A stretch of 64,000 bases of DNA, from positions 1,675,501 to 1,739,500 of the forward strand of contig NW_027478166.1 in assembly GCF_051020975.1 (NCBI RefSeq). Reading direction: 5' to 3'. A model generated the notes under the pieces. The model saw nothing but the letters and a program-made list of their open reading frames with translations, was not told the origin of the DNA and searched no databases. This DNA is from Osmia lignaria lignaria. Its lineage: Eukaryota; Arthropoda; Insecta; Hymenoptera; Megachilidae. A program made the translations under genes and the position numbers. Below, in pieces: positions 20,386 to 34,875 of the stretch (positions are counted from its first letter, which is position 1; every line of letters begins with the position of its first letter).

Positions 20386-23300
20386 AAGTGACGTTTTTTA
20401 TAGAGAATTATGTTTCCTACAATTTATGTTCTATGATATTTTTTGATCAGAAGCGTAGTTTTCGAGATATATCGAGATATTTAAAAATTCCGAAGCCGCA
20501 CCAACATAATAGGGATACAGAAACACCGTGGCCCCTTTCTTTGAGATAACTCTGCACTATTGCGAGCTGGAAATGCCACTTCCAGTTTAGCTGTGCAGAA
20601 GAAGAACAACAAGAAGAAGAAATATCTCGAAATATGTCCGTTAGGCCCCTTCCTGTGAGATAAATCTGCAAATATCTCGGAAACAAAGCGAGCTATGGCA
20701 AAATGTTAAGAGACCTCTTTTGTAGAGAATTAAGTTTCCTACTTTTTATGTTCTATGATATTTTTTGATCAGATGCGTAGTTCTCGAGATATATCAAGAT
20801 ATTTAAAAGTTCCGAAGCCGCACCAACATAATAGAGATACAGAAACACCGTGGCCCCTTTCTTTGAGATAACTCTGCACTATTGCGAGCTGCAAATGCCA
20901 CTTCCAGCTTAGCTGTGCAGAAGAAGAACAACAAGAAGAAGAAGTATCTCGAAATATGTCCGTCAGGCCAGTTCCTTTGAGCTGAATCTGCAAATATCTC
21001 GGAAACGAAGCGAGCTATGGCAAAATGTTAAGAGACCGTTTTTGTAGAGAATTAAGTTTCCTACTTTTCATGTTCTATGATATTTTTTGATCAGACGCGT
21101 AGTTCTCGAGATATATCAAGATATTTAAAAGTTCCGAAGCCGCACCAACATAATAGAGATACAGAAACACCGTGGCCCCTTTCTTTGACATAACTCTGCA
21201 CTAGTGCGAGCCGCAAATGCCACTTCCAGCTTAGCTGTGCAGAAGAAGAACAACAAGAAGAAGAAATATCTCGAAATATGTCCGTCAGGCCCCTTCCCTT
21301 GAGATAAATCTGCAAATATCTCGGAAACGAAGCGAGCTATGGCAAAATGTTAAGAGACCTTTTTTGTAGAGAATTAAGTTTCCTACTTTTTATCTTCTAT
21401 GATATTTTTTGATCAGATGCGTAGTTCTCGAGATATATCAAGATATTTAAAAGTTCCGAAGCCGCACCAACATAATAGAGATACAGAAACACCGTGGCCC
21501 CTCTCTTTGAGATAACTCTGCACTATTGCGAGCTGCAAATGCCACTTCCAGCTTAGCTGTGCAGAGGAAGAACAACAAGAAGAAGAAATATCTCGAAATA
21601 TGTCCGTCAGGCCCCTTCCCTTGAGATATATCTGCAAATATCTCGGAAACGAAGCGAGCTATGGCAAAATGTTAAGAGACCTTTTTTGTAGAGAATTATG
21701 TTTCCTACAATTTATGTTCTATGATATTTTTTGATCAGAAGCGTAGTTTTCGAGATACATCGAGATATTTAAAAGTTCCGAAGCCGCACCAACATAATAG
21801 AGATACAGAAACACCGTGGCCCCTTTCTTTGAGATAACTCTGCACTAGTGCGAGCCGCAAATGCCACTTCCAGCTTAGCTGTGCAGAAGAAGAACAACAA
21901 GAAGAACAAATATCTCGAAATATGTCCGTCAGGCCCCTTCCCTTGAGATAAATCTGCAAATATCTCGGAAACGAAGCGAGCTATGGCAAAATGTTAAGAG
22001 ACCTTTTTTGTAGAGAATTAAGTTTCCTACTTTTTATGTTCTATGATATTTTTTGATCAGATGCGTAGTTCTCGAGATATATCAAGATATTTAAAAGTTC
22101 CGAAGCCGCACCAACATAATAGAGATACAGAAACACCGTGGCCCCTTTCTTTGAGATAACTCTGCACTATTGCGAGCTGCAAATGCCACTTCCAGCTTAG
22201 CTGTGCAGAAGAAGAACAACAAGAAGAAGAAATATCTTGAAATATGTCCGTCAGACCCCTTCCCTTGAGATGAATCTGCAAATATCTCGGAAACGAAGCG
22301 AGCTATGGCAAAATGTTAAGAGACCTTTTTTGTAGAGAATAATGTTTCCTACAATTTACGTTCTATGATATTTTTTGATCAGAAGCGTAGTTTTCGAGAT
22401 ATATCGAGATATTTAAAAGTTCCGAAGCCGCACCAACATAATAGAGATACAGAAACACCGTGGCCCCTTTCTTTGAGATAACTCTGCACTAGTGCGAGCC
22501 GCAAATGCCACTTCCAGCTTAGCTGTGCAGAAGAAGAACAACAAGAAGAAGAAATATCTCGAAATATGTCCGTCAGGCCCCTTCCCTTGAGATAAATATG
22601 CAAATATCTCGGAAACAAAGCGAGCTATGGCAAAATGTTAAGAGACCTTTTTTGTAGAGAATTAAGTTTCCTACTTTTTATGTTCGATGATATTTTTCGA
22701 TCAGATGCGTAGTTCTCGAGATATATCAAGATATTGAAAAGTTCCGAAGCTGCACCAACATAATAGAGGTACAGAAACACCGTGGCCTCTTTCTTTGAGA
22801 TAACTCTGCACTAGTGCGAGCCGCAAATGCCACTTCCAGCTTAGCTGTGCAGAGGAAGAACAACAAGAAGAAGAAATATCTCGAAATATGTCCGTCAGGC
22901 CCCTTCCCTTGAGATATATCTGCAAATATCTCGGAAACGAAGCGAGCTATGGCAAAATGTTAAGAGACGTTTTTTATAGAGAATTATGTTTCCTACAATT
23001 TATGTTCTATGATATTTTTTGATCAGAAGCGTAGTTTTCGAGATATATCGAGATATTTAAAAGTTCCGAAGTCGCACCAACATAATAGAGATACAGAAAC
23101 ACCGTGGCCCCTTTCTTTGAGATAACTCTGCACTATTGCGCGCTGCAAATGCCACTTCCAGCTTAGCTGTGCAGAAGAAGAACAACAAGAAGAAGAAATA
23201 TCTCGAAATATGTCCGTCAGGCCCCTTCCCTTGAGATAAATCTGCAAATATCTCGGAAACGAAGCGAGCTATGGCAAAATGTTAAGAGACCTTTTTTGTA

Positions 23301-26043
23301 GAGAATTATGTTTCCTACTTTTTATGTTCTATGATATTTTTCGATCAGAGGCGAAGTTCTCGAGATATATCAAGATATTTAAAAGTTCCGAAGCCGCACC
23401 AACATAATAGAGATACAGAAACACCGTGGCCCCTTTCTTTGAGATAACTCTGCACTATTGCGAGCTGCAAATGCCACTTCCAGCTTAGCTGTGCAGAAGA
23501 AGAACAACAAGAAGAAGAAATATCTCGAAATATGTCCGTCAGGCCCCTTCCCTTGAGATATATCTGCAAATATCTCGGAAACGAGGCGGGCTATGGCAAA
23601 ATGTTAAGAGACCTTTTTTGTAGAGAATTATGTTTCCTACAATTTAGGTTCTATGATATTTTTTGATCAGAAGCGTAGTTTTCGAGATATATCGAGATAT
23701 TTAAAAGTTCCGAAGCCGCACCAACATAATAGAGATACAGAAACACCGTGGCCCCTTTCTTTGAGATAACTCTGCACTATTGCGAGCTGCAAATGCCACT
23801 TCCAGCTTAGCTGTGCAGAAGAAGAACAACAAGAAGAAGAAATATCTCGAAATATGTCCGTCAGGCCCCTTCCCTTGAGATAAATCTGCAAATATCTCGG
23901 AAACGAAGCGAGCTATGGCAAAATGTTAAGAGACCTTTTTTGTAGAGAATTATGTTTCCTACAATTTATGTTCTATGATATTTTTTGATCAGAAGCGTAG
24001 TTTTCGAGATATATCGAGATATTTAAAAGTTCCGAAGCCGCACCAACATAATAGAGATACAGAAACACCGTGGCCCCTTTCTGTGGGATAACTCTGCACT
24101 AGTGCGAGCCGCAAATGCCACTTCCAGCTTAGCTGTGCAGAAGAAGAACAACAAGAAGAAGAAATATCTCGAAATATGTCCGTCAGGCCCCTTCCCTTGA
24201 GATAAATCTGCAAATATCTCGGAAACGAAGCGAGCTATGGCAAAATGTTAAGAGACCTTCTTTGTAGGGAATTAAGTTGCCTACTTTTTATGTTCTATGA
24301 TATTTTTTGATCAGATGCGTAGTTCTCGAGATATATCAAGATATTTAAAAGTTCCGAAGCCGCACCAACATAATAGAGATACAGAAACACCGTGGCCCCT
24401 TTCTTTGAGATAACTCTGCACTATTGCGAGCTGCAAATGCCACTTCCAGCTTAGCTGTGCAGAGGAAGAACAACAAGAAGAAGAATGATCTCGAAATATG
24501 TCCGTCAGGCCAGTTCCTTTGAGCTGAATCTGCAAATATCTCGGAAACGAAGCGAGCTATGGCAAAATGTGAAGAGACGTTTTTTATAGAGAATTATGTT
24601 TCCTACAATTTATGTTCTATGATATTTTTTGATCAGAAGCGTAGTTTTCGAGATATATCGAGATATTTAAAAATTCCGAAGCCGCACCAACATAATAGGG
24701 ATACAGAAACACCGTGGCCCCTTTCTTTGAGATAACTCTGCACTATTGCGAGCTGCAAATGCCACTTCCAGCTTAGCTGTGCAGAAGAAGAACAACAAGA
24801 AGAAGAAATATCTCGAAATATGTCCGTCAGGCCCCTTCCCTTGAGATATATCTGCAAATATCTCGGAAACGAAGCGAGCTATGGCAAAATGTTAAGAGAC
24901 CTTTTTTGTAGAGAATTATGTTTCCTACAATTTAGGTTCTATGATATTTTTTGATCAGAAGCGTAGTTTTCGAGATATATCGAGATATTTAAAAGTTCCG
25001 AAGCCGCACCAACATAATAGAGATACAGAAACACCGTGGCCCCTTTCTTTGAGATAACTCTGCACTATTGCGAGCTGCAAATGCCACTTCCAGCTTAGCT
25101 GTGCAGAAGAAGAACAACAAGAAGAAGAAATATCTCGAAATATGTCCGTCAGGCCCCTTCCCTTGAGATAAATCTGCAAATATCTCGGAACCGAAGCGAG
25201 CTATGGCAAAATGTTAAGAGACCTTTTTTGTAGAGAATTATGTTTCCTACAATTTATGTTCTATGATATTTTTTGATCAGAAGCGTAGTTTTCGAGATAT
25301 ATCGAGATATTTAAAAGTTCCGAAGCCGCACCAACATAATAGAGATACAGAAACACCGTGGCCCCTTTCTTTGGGATAACTCTGCACTATTGCGAGCTGC
25401 AAATGCCACTTCCAGCTTAGCTGTGCAGAAGAAGAACAACAAGAAGAAGAAATATCTCGAAATATGTCCCTCAGACCCCTTCCCTTGAGATGAATCTGCA
25501 AATATCTCGGAAACGAAGCGAGCTATGGCAAAATGTTAAGAGACCTTTTTTGTAGAGAATAATGTTTCCTACAATTTACGTTCTATGATATTTTTTGATC
25601 AGAAGCGTAGTTTTCGAGATATATCGAGATATTTAAAAGTTCCGAAGCCGCACCTACATAATAGAGATACAGAAACACCGTGGCCCCTTTCTTTGAGATA
25701 ACTCTGCACTATTGCGAGCTGGAAATGCCACTTCCAGTTTAGCTGTGCAGAAGAAGAACAACAAGAAGAAGAAATATCTCGAAATATGTCCGTTAGGCCC
25801 CTTCCCTTGAGATAAATCTGCAAATATCTCGGAAACGAAGCGAGCTATGGCAAAATGTTAAGAGACCTTTTTTGTAGAGAATTAAGTTTCCTACTTTTTA
25901 TGTTCTATGATATTTTTTGATCAGATGCGTAGTTCTCGAGATATATCAAGATATTTAAAAGTTCCGAAGCCGCACCAACATAATAGAGATACAGAAACAC
26001 CGTGGCCCCTTTCTTTGAGATAACTCTGCACTATTGCGAGCTG
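20386..26043 (+). repeat. Array block 5: mosaic of shorter shared segments
   Basis: Identifiable pieces, in order: a 'gacataactc' monomer (21091); a monomer with 'agaagaacaaatatc' and 'gatacatcgag' (21735) shared with 34937; about 0.7 kb (22150-22850) shared with 30200-30900 including 'atatcttgaaat' and 'gatattgaaaag'; the 'gaagtcgcacc' trimer (23023-23988) shared with 17871, 27209, 32361 and 51037; a 'gaatgatctcg' dimer (24311-24954); and about 1.35 kb (24770-26120) shared with 28634-29984. Confidence 0.8.
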
Positions 26044-28705
26044 CAACTGCCACTTCCAGCTTAGCTGTGCAGAAGAAGAACAACAAGAAGAAGAAATATC
26101 TCGAAATATGTCCGTCAGGCCAGTTCCTTTGAGCTGAATCTGCAAATATCTCGGAAACGAAGCGAGCTATGGCAAAATGTTAAGAGACCTTTTTTGTAGA
26201 GAATTAAGTTTCCTACTTTTTATCTTCTATGATATTTTTTGATCAGATGCGTAGTTCTCGAGATATATCAAGATATTTAAAAGTTCCGAAGCCGCACCAA
26301 CATAATAGAGATACAGAAACACCGTGGCCCCTCTCTTTGAGATAACTCTGCACTATTGCGAGCTGCAAATGCCACTTCCAGCTTAGCTGTGCAGAGGAAG
26401 AACAACAAGAAGAAGAAATATCTCGAAATATGTCCGTCAGGCCAGTTCCTTTGAGCTGAATCTGCAAATATCTCGGAAACGAAGCGAGCTATGGCAAAAT
26501 GTTAAGAGACCGTTTTTGTAGAGAATTAAGTTTCCTACTTTTCATGTTCTATGATATTTTTTGATCAGACGCGTAGTTCTCGAGATATATCAAGATATTT
26601 AAAAGTTCCGAAGCCGCACCAACATAATAGAGATACAGAAACACCGTGGCCCCTTTCTTTGACATAACTCTGCACTAGTGCGAGCCGCAAATGCCACTTC
26701 CAGCTTAGCTGTGCAGAAGAAGAACAACAAGAAGAAGAAATATCTCGAAATATGTCCGTCAGGCCCCTTCCCTTGAGATAAATCTGCAAATATCTCGGAA
26801 ACGAAGCGAGCTATGGCAAAATGTTAAGAGACCTTTTTTGTAGAGAATTAAGTTTCCTACTTTTTATCTTCTATGATATTTTTTGATCAGATGCGTAGTT
26901 CTCGAGATATATCAAGATATTTAAAAGTTCCGAAGCCGCACCAACATAATAGAGATACAGAAACACCGTGGCCCCTCTCTTTGAGATAACTCTGCACTAT
27001 TGCGAGCTGCAAATGCCACTTCCAGCTTAGCTGTGCAGAGGAAGAACAACAAGAAGAAGAAATATCTCGAAATATGTCCGTCAGGCCCCTTCCCTTGAGA
27101 TATATCTGCAAATATCTCGGAAACGAAGCGAGCTATGGCAAAATGTTAAGAGACGTTTTTTATAGAGAATTATGTTTCCTACAATTTATGTTCTATGATA
27201 TTTTTTGATCAGAAGCGTAGTTTTCGAGATATATCGAGATATTTAAAAGTTCCGAAGTCGCACCAACATAATAGAGATACAGAAACACCGTGGCCCCTTT
27301 CTTTGAGATAACTCTGCACTATTGCGCGCTGCAAATGCCACTTCCAGCTTAGCTGTGCAGAAGAAGAACAACAAGAAGAAGAAATATCTCGAAATATGTC
27401 CGTCAGGCCCCTTCCCTTGAGATAAATCTGCAAATATCTCGGAAACGAAGCGAGCTATGGCAAAATGTTAAGAGACCTTTTTTGTAGAGAATTATGTTTC
27501 CTACTTTTTATGTTCTATGATATTTTTCGATCAGAGGCGAAGTTCTCGAGATATATCAAGATATTTAAAAGTTCCGAAGCCGCACCAACATAATAGAGAT
27601 ACAGAAACACCGTGGCCCCTTTCTTTGAGATAACTCTGCACTATTGCGGGCTGCAAATGCCACTTCCAGCTTAGCTGTGCAGAAGAAGAACAACAAGAAG
27701 AAGAAATATCTCGAAATATGTCCGTCAGGCCCCTTCCCTTGAGATATATCTGCAAATATCTCGGAAACGAGGCGGGCTATGGCAAAATGTTAAGAGACCT
27801 TTTTTGTAGAGAATTATGTTTCCTACAATTTAGGTTCTATGATATTTTTTGATCAGAAGCGTAGTTTTCGAGATATATCGAGATATTTAAAAGTTCCGAA
27901 GCCGCACCAACATAATAGAGATACAGAAACACCGTGGCCCCTTTCTTTGAGATAACTCTGCACTATTGCGAGCTGCAAATGCCACTTCCAGCTTAGCTGT
28001 GCAGAAGAAGAACAACAAGAAGAAGAAATATCTCGAAATATGTCCGTCAGGCCCCTTCCCTTGAGATAAATCTGCAAATATCTCGGAAACGAAGCGAGCT
28101 ATGGCAAAATGTTAAGAGACCTTTTTTGTAGAGAATTATGTTTCCTACAATTTATGTTCTATGATATTTTTTGATCAGAAGCGTAGTTTTCGAGATATAT
28201 CGAGATATTTAAAAGTTCCGAAGCCGCACCAACATAATAGAGATACAGAAACACCGTGGCCCCTTTCTGTGGGATAACTCTGCACTATTGCGAGCCGCAA
28301 ATGCCACTTCCAGCTTAGCTGTGCAGAAGAAGAACAACAAGAAGAAGAAATATCTCGAAATATGTCCGTCAGGCCCCTTCCCTTGAGATAAATATGCAAA
28401 TATCTCGGAAACGAAGCGAGCTATGGCAAAATGTTAAGAGACCTTTTTTGTAGAGAATTAAGTTTCCTACTTTTTATGTTCTATGATATTTTTTGATCAG
28501 ATGCGTAGTTCTCGAGATATATCAAGATATTTAAAAGTTCCGAAGCCGCACCAACATAATAGGGATACAGAAACACCGTGGCCCCTTTCTTTGAGATAAC
28601 TCTGCACTAGTGCGAGCCGCAAATGCCACTTCCAGCTTAGCTGTGCAGAAGAAGAACAACAAGAAGAAGAAATATCTCGAAATATGTCCGTCAGGCCCCT
28701 TCCCT
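26044..28705 (+). repeat. 2.7-kb segment, copy 2 of a mosaic repeat
   Basis: This matches 31196-33857 at an offset of 5,152 bp (16 monomers). I saw no differing diagnostic site. Similarity stops at 'ctgcaactgcc' on the left and at 'gagatatatctg' versus 'gagataaatctg' on the right. Beyond the right limit the sequence switches to a different set of monomers, shared with 24770-26120. Confidence 0.85.
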
Positions 28706-31034
28706 TGAGATATATCTGCAAATATCTCGGAAACGAAGCGAGCTATGGCAAAATGTTAAGAGACCTTTTTTGTAGAGAATTATGTTTCCTACAATTTAGG
28801 TTCTATGATATTTTTTGATCAGAAGCGTAGTTTTCGAGATATATCGAGATATTTAAAAGTTCCGAAGCCGCACCAACATAATAGAGATACAGAAACACCG
28901 TGGCCCCTTTCTTTGAGATAACTCTGCACTATTGCGAGCTGCAAATGCCACTTCCAGCTTAGCTGTGCAGAAGAAGAACAACAAGAAGAAGAAATATCTC
29001 GAAATATGTCCGTCAGGCCCCTTCCCTTGAGATAAATCTGCAAATATCTCGGAACCGAAGCGAGCTATGGCAAAATGTTAAGAGACCTTTTTTGTAGAGA
29101 ATTATGTTTCCTACAATTTATGTTCTATGATATTTTTTGATCAGAAGCGTAGTTTTCGAGATATATCGAGATATTTAAAAGTTCCGAAGCCGCACCAACA
29201 TAATAGAGATACAGAAACACCGTGGCCCCTTTCTTTGGGATAACTCTGCACTATTGCGAGCTGCAAATGCCACTTCCAGCTTAGCTGTGCAGAAGAAGAA
29301 CAACAAGAAGAAGAAATATCTCGAAATATGTCCGTCAGACCCCTTCCCTTGAGATGAATCTGCAAATATCTCGGAAACGAAGCGAGCTATGGCAAAATGT
29401 TAAGAGACCTTTTTTGTAGAGAATAATGTTTCCTACAATTTACGTTCTATGATATTTTTTGATCAGAAGCGTAGTTTTCGAGATATATCGAGATATTTAA
29501 AAGTTCCGAAGCCGCACCTACATAATAGAGATACAGAAACACCGTGGCCCCTTTCTTTGAGATAACTCTGCACTATTGCGAGCTGGAAATGCCACTTCCA
29601 GTTTAGCTGTGCAGAAGAAGAACAACAAGAAGAAGAAATATCTCGAAATATGTCCGTTAGGCCCCTTCCCTTGAGATAAATCTGCAAATATCTCGGAAAC
29701 GAAGCGAGCTATGGCAAAATGTTAAGAGACCTTTTTTGTAGAGAATTAAGTTTCCTACTTTTTATGTTCTATGATATTTTTTGATCAGATGCGTAGTTCT
29801 CGAGATATATCAAGATATTTAAAAGTTCCGAAGCCGCACCAACATAATAGAGATACAGAAACACCGTGGCCCCTTTCTTTGAGATAACTCTGCACTATTG
29901 CGAGCTGCAACTGCCACTTCCAGCTTAGCTGTGCAGAAGAAGAACAACAAGAAGAAGAAATATCTCGAAATATGTCCGTCAGGCCCCTTCCCTTGAGATA
30001 TATCTGCAAATATCTCGGAAACGAAGCGAGCTATGGCAAAATGTTAAGAGACCTTTTTTGTAGAGAATTATGTTTCCTACAATTTAGGTTCTATGATATT
30101 TTTTGATCAGAAGCGTAGTTTTCGAGATATATCGAGATATTTAAAAGTTCCGAAGCCGCACCAACATAATAGAGATACAGAAACACCGTGGCCCCTTTCT
30201 TTGGGATAACTCTGCACTATTGCGAGCTGCAAATGCCACTTCCAGCTTAGCTGTGCAGAAGAAGAACAACAAGAAGAAGAAATATCTTGAAATATGTCCG
30301 TCAGACCCCTTCCCTTGAGATGAATCTGCAAATATCTCGGAAACGAAGCGAGCTATGGCAAAATGTTAAGAGACCTTTTTTGTAGAGAATAATGTTTCCT
30401 ACAATTTACGTTCTATGATATTTTTTGATCAGAAGCGTAGTTTTCGAGATATATCGAGATATTTAAAAGTTCCGAAGCCGCACCAACATAATAGAGATAC
30501 AGAAACACCGTGGCCCCTTTCTTTGAGATAACTCTGCACTAGTGCGAGCCGCAAATGCCACTTCCAGCTTAGCTGTGCAGAAGAAGAACAACAAGAAGAA
30601 GAAATATCTCGAAATATGTCCGTCAGGCCCCTTCCCTTGAGATAAATATGCAAATATCTCGGAAACAAAGCGAGCTATGGCAAAATGTTAAGAGACCTTT
30701 TTTGTAGAGAATTAAGTTTCCTACTTTTTATGTTCGATGATATTTTTCGATCAGATGCGTAGTTCTCGAGATATATCAAGATATTGAAAAGTTCCGAAGC
30801 TGCACCAACATAATAGAGGTACAGAAACACCGTGGCCTCTTTCTTTGAGATAACTCTGCACTAGTGCGAGCCGCAAATGCCACTTCCAGCTTAGCTGTGC
30901 AGAAGAAGAACAACAAGAAGAAGAAATATCTCGAAATATGTCCGTCAGGCCCCTTCCCTTGAGATATATCTGCAAATATCTCGGAAACGAAGCGAGCTAT
31001 GGCAAAATGTTAAGAGACCTTTTTTGTAGAGAAT
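28706..31034 (+). repeat. Array block 6: copy of 24770-26120 plus copy of 22150-22850
   Basis: The left part (to about 29984) follows 24770-26120 at an offset of 3,864 bp (12 monomers), with shared 'ggaaccgaagc', 'gtcagacccc', 'cacctacataa' and 'gcaactgcc'. The right part (about 30200-30900) follows 22150-22850 at an offset of 8,050 bp (25 monomers), with shared 'atatcttgaaat', 'cggaaacaaagc', 'tgttcgatga' and 'gatattgaaaag'. Confidence 0.8.
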
Positions 31035-34000
31035 TAAGTTTCCTACTTTTTATGTTCTATGATATTTTTTGATCAGATGCGTAGTTCTCGAGATATATCA
31101 AGATATTTAAAAGTTCCGAAGCCGCACCAACATAATAGAGATACAGAAACACCGTGGCCCCTTTCTTTGAGATAACTCTGCACTATTGCGAGCTGCAAAT
31201 GCCACTTCCAGCTTAGCTGTGCAGAAGAAGAACAACAAGAAGAAGAAATATCTCGAAATATGTCCGTCAGGCCAGTTCCTTTGAGCTGAATCTGCAAATA
31301 TCTCGGAAACGAAGCGAGCTATGGCAAAATGTTAAGAGACCTTTTTTGTAGAGAATTAAGTTTCCTACTTTTTATCTTCTATGATATTTTTTGATCAGAT
31401 GCGTAGTTCTCGAGATATATCAAGATATTTAAAAGTTCCGAAGCCGCACCAACATAATAGAGATACAGAAACACCGTGGCCCCTCTCTTTGAGATAACTC
31501 TGCACTATTGCGAGCTGCAAATGCCACTTCCAGCTTAGCTGTGCAGAGGAAGAACAACAAGAAGAAGAAATATCTCGAAATATGTCCGTCAGGCCAGTTC
31601 CTTTGAGCTGAATCTGCAAATATCTCGGAAACGAAGCGAGCTATGGCAAAATGTTAAGAGACCGTTTTTGTAGAGAATTAAGTTTCCTACTTTTCATGTT
31701 CTATGATATTTTTTGATCAGACGCGTAGTTCTCGAGATATATCAAGATATTTAAAAGTTCCGAAGCCGCACCAACATAATAGAGATACAGAAACACCGTG
31801 GCCCCTTTCTTTGACATAACTCTGCACTAGTGCGAGCCGCAAATGCCACTTCCAGCTTAGCTGTGCAGAAGAAGAACAACAAGAAGAAGAAATATCTCGA
31901 AATATGTCCGTCAGGCCCCTTCCCTTGAGATAAATCTGCAAATATCTCGGAAACGAAGCGAGCTATGGCAAAATGTTAAGAGACCTTTTTTGTAGAGAAT
32001 TAAGTTTCCTACTTTTTATCTTCTATGATATTTTTTGATCAGATGCGTAGTTCTCGAGATATATCAAGATATTTAAAAGTTCCGAAGCCGCACCAACATA
32101 ATAGAGATACAGAAACACCGTGGCCCCTCTCTTTGAGATAACTCTGCACTATTGCGAGCTGCAAATGCCACTTCCAGCTTAGCTGTGCAGAGGAAGAACA
32201 ACAAGAAGAAGAAATATCTCGAAATATGTCCGTCAGGCCCCTTCCCTTGAGATATATCTGCAAATATCTCGGAAACGAAGCGAGCTATGGCAAAATGTTA
32301 AGAGACGTTTTTTATAGAGAATTATGTTTCCTACAATTTATGTTCTATGATATTTTTTGATCAGAAGCGTAGTTTTCGAGATATATCGAGATATTTAAAA
32401 GTTCCGAAGTCGCACCAACATAATAGAGATACAGAAACACCGTGGCCCCTTTCTTTGAGATAACTCTGCACTATTGCGCGCTGCAAATGCCACTTCCAGC
32501 TTAGCTGTGCAGAAGAAGAACAACAAGAAGAAGAAATATCTCGAAATATGTCCGTCAGGCCCCTTCCCTTGAGATAAATCTGCAAATATCTCGGAAACGA
32601 AGCGAGCTATGGCAAAATGTTAAGAGACCTTTTTTGTAGAGAATTATGTTTCCTACTTTTTATGTTCTATGATATTTTTCGATCAGAGGCGAAGTTCTCG
32701 AGATATATCAAGATATTTAAAAGTTCCGAAGCCGCACCAACATAATAGAGATACAGAAACACCGTGGCCCCTTTCTTTGAGATAACTCTGCACTATTGCG
32801 GGCTGCAAATGCCACTTCCAGCTTAGCTGTGCAGAAGAAGAACAACAAGAAGAAGAAATATCTCGAAATATGTCCGTCAGGCCCCTTCCCTTGAGATATA
32901 TCTGCAAATATCTCGGAAACGAGGCGGGCTATGGCAAAATGTTAAGAGACCTTTTTTGTAGAGAATTATGTTTCCTACAATTTAGGTTCTATGATATTTT
33001 TTGATCAGAAGCGTAGTTTTCGAGATATATCGAGATATTTAAAAGTTCCGAAGCCGCACCAACATAATAGAGATACAGAAACACCGTGGCCCCTTTCTTT
33101 GAGATAACTCTGCACTATTGCGAGCTGCAAATGCCACTTCCAGCTTAGCTGTGCAGAAGAAGAACAACAAGAAGAAGAAATATCTCGAAATATGTCCGTC
33201 AGGCCCCTTCCCTTGAGATAAATCTGCAAATATCTCGGAAACGAAGCGAGCTATGGCAAAATGTTAAGAGACCTTTTTTGTAGAGAATTATGTTTCCTAC
33301 AATTTATGTTCTATGATATTTTTTGATCAGAAGCGTAGTTTTCGAGATATATCGAGATATTTAAAAGTTCCGAAGCCGCACCAACATAATAGAGATACAG
33401 AAACACCGTGGCCCCTTTCTGTGGGATAACTCTGCACTATTGCGAGCCGCAAATGCCACTTCCAGCTTAGCTGTGCAGAAGAAGAACAACAAGAAGAAGA
33501 AATATCTCGAAATATGTCCGTCAGGCCCCTTCCCTTGAGATAAATATGCAAATATCTCGGAAACGAAGCGAGCTATGGCAAAATGTTAAGAGACCTTTTT
33601 TGTAGAGAATTAAGTTTCCTACTTTTTATGTTCTATGATATTTTTTGATCAGATGCGTAGTTCTCGAGATATATCAAGATATTTAAAAGTTCCGAAGCCG
33701 CACCAACATAATAGGGATACAGAAACACCGTGGCCCCTTTCTTTGAGATAACTCTGCACTAGTGCGAGCCGCAAATGCCACTTCCAGCTTAGCTGTGCAG
33801 AAGAAGAACAACAAGAAGAAGAAATATCTCGAAATATGTCCGTCAGGCCCCTTCCCTTGAGATAAATCTGCAAATATCTCGGAAACGAAGCGAGCTATGG
33901 CAAAATGTTAAGAGACCTTCTTTGTAGGGAATTAAGTTTCCTACTTTTTATGTTCTATGATATTTTTTGATCAGATGCGTAGTTCTCGAGATATATCAAG

Positions 34001-34875
34001 ATATTTAAAAGTTCCGAAGCCGCACCAACATAATAGAGATACAGAAACACCGTGGCCCCTTTCTTTGAGATAACTCTGCACTATTGCGAGCTGGAAATGC
34101 CCCTTCCAGTTTAGCTGTGCAGAAGAAGAACAACAAGAAGAAGAAATATCTCGAAATATGTCCGTTAGGCCCCTTCCCTTGAGATAAATCTGCAAATATC
34201 TCGGAAACGAAGCGAGCTATGGCAAAATGTTAAGAGACCTTTTTTGTAGAGAATTAAGTTTCCTACTTTTCATGTTCTATGATATTTTTTGATCAGAAGC
34301 GTAGTTTTCGAGATATATCGAGATATTTAAAAGTTCCGAAGCCGCACGAACATAATAAGGATACAGAAACACCGTGGCCCCTTTCTTTGAGATAACTCTG
34401 CACTAGTGCGAGCCGCAAATGCCACTTCCAGCTTAGCTGTGCAGAAGAAGAACAACAAGAAGAAGAAATATCTCGAAATATGTCCGTCAGGCCCCTTCCC
34501 TTGAGATAAATCTGCAAATATCTCGGAAACGAAGCGAGCTATGGCAAAATGTTAAGAGACCTTCTTTGTAGGGAATTAAGTTGCCTACTTTTTATGTTCT
34601 ATGATATTTTTTGATCAGATGCGTAGTTCTCGAGATATATCAAGATATTTAAAAGTTCCGAAGCCGCACCAACATAATAGAGATACAGAAACACCGTGGC
34701 CCCTTTCTTTGAGATAACTCTGCACTATTGCGAGCTGCAAATGCCACTTCCAGCTTAGCTGTGCAGAGGAAGAACAACAAGAAGAAGAATGATCTCGAAA
34801 TATGTCCGTCAGGCCAGTTCCTTTGAGCTGAATCTGCAAATATCTCGGAAACGAAGCGAGCTATGGCAAAATGTT
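31035..34875 (+). repeat. 3.8-kb segment, copy 3 of a mosaic repeat
   Basis: This is the full-length partner of 16545-20385 and also the partner of 26044-28705. With the latter it uniquely shares 'gcgggctgc' (monomer 32683) and 'ctgtgggat' (33327), so copies 2 and 3 are closest to each other. Copies 1 and 3 share the longer extent, including the 'aacataataagg' and 'gaatgatctcg' monomers. Confidence 0.85.
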
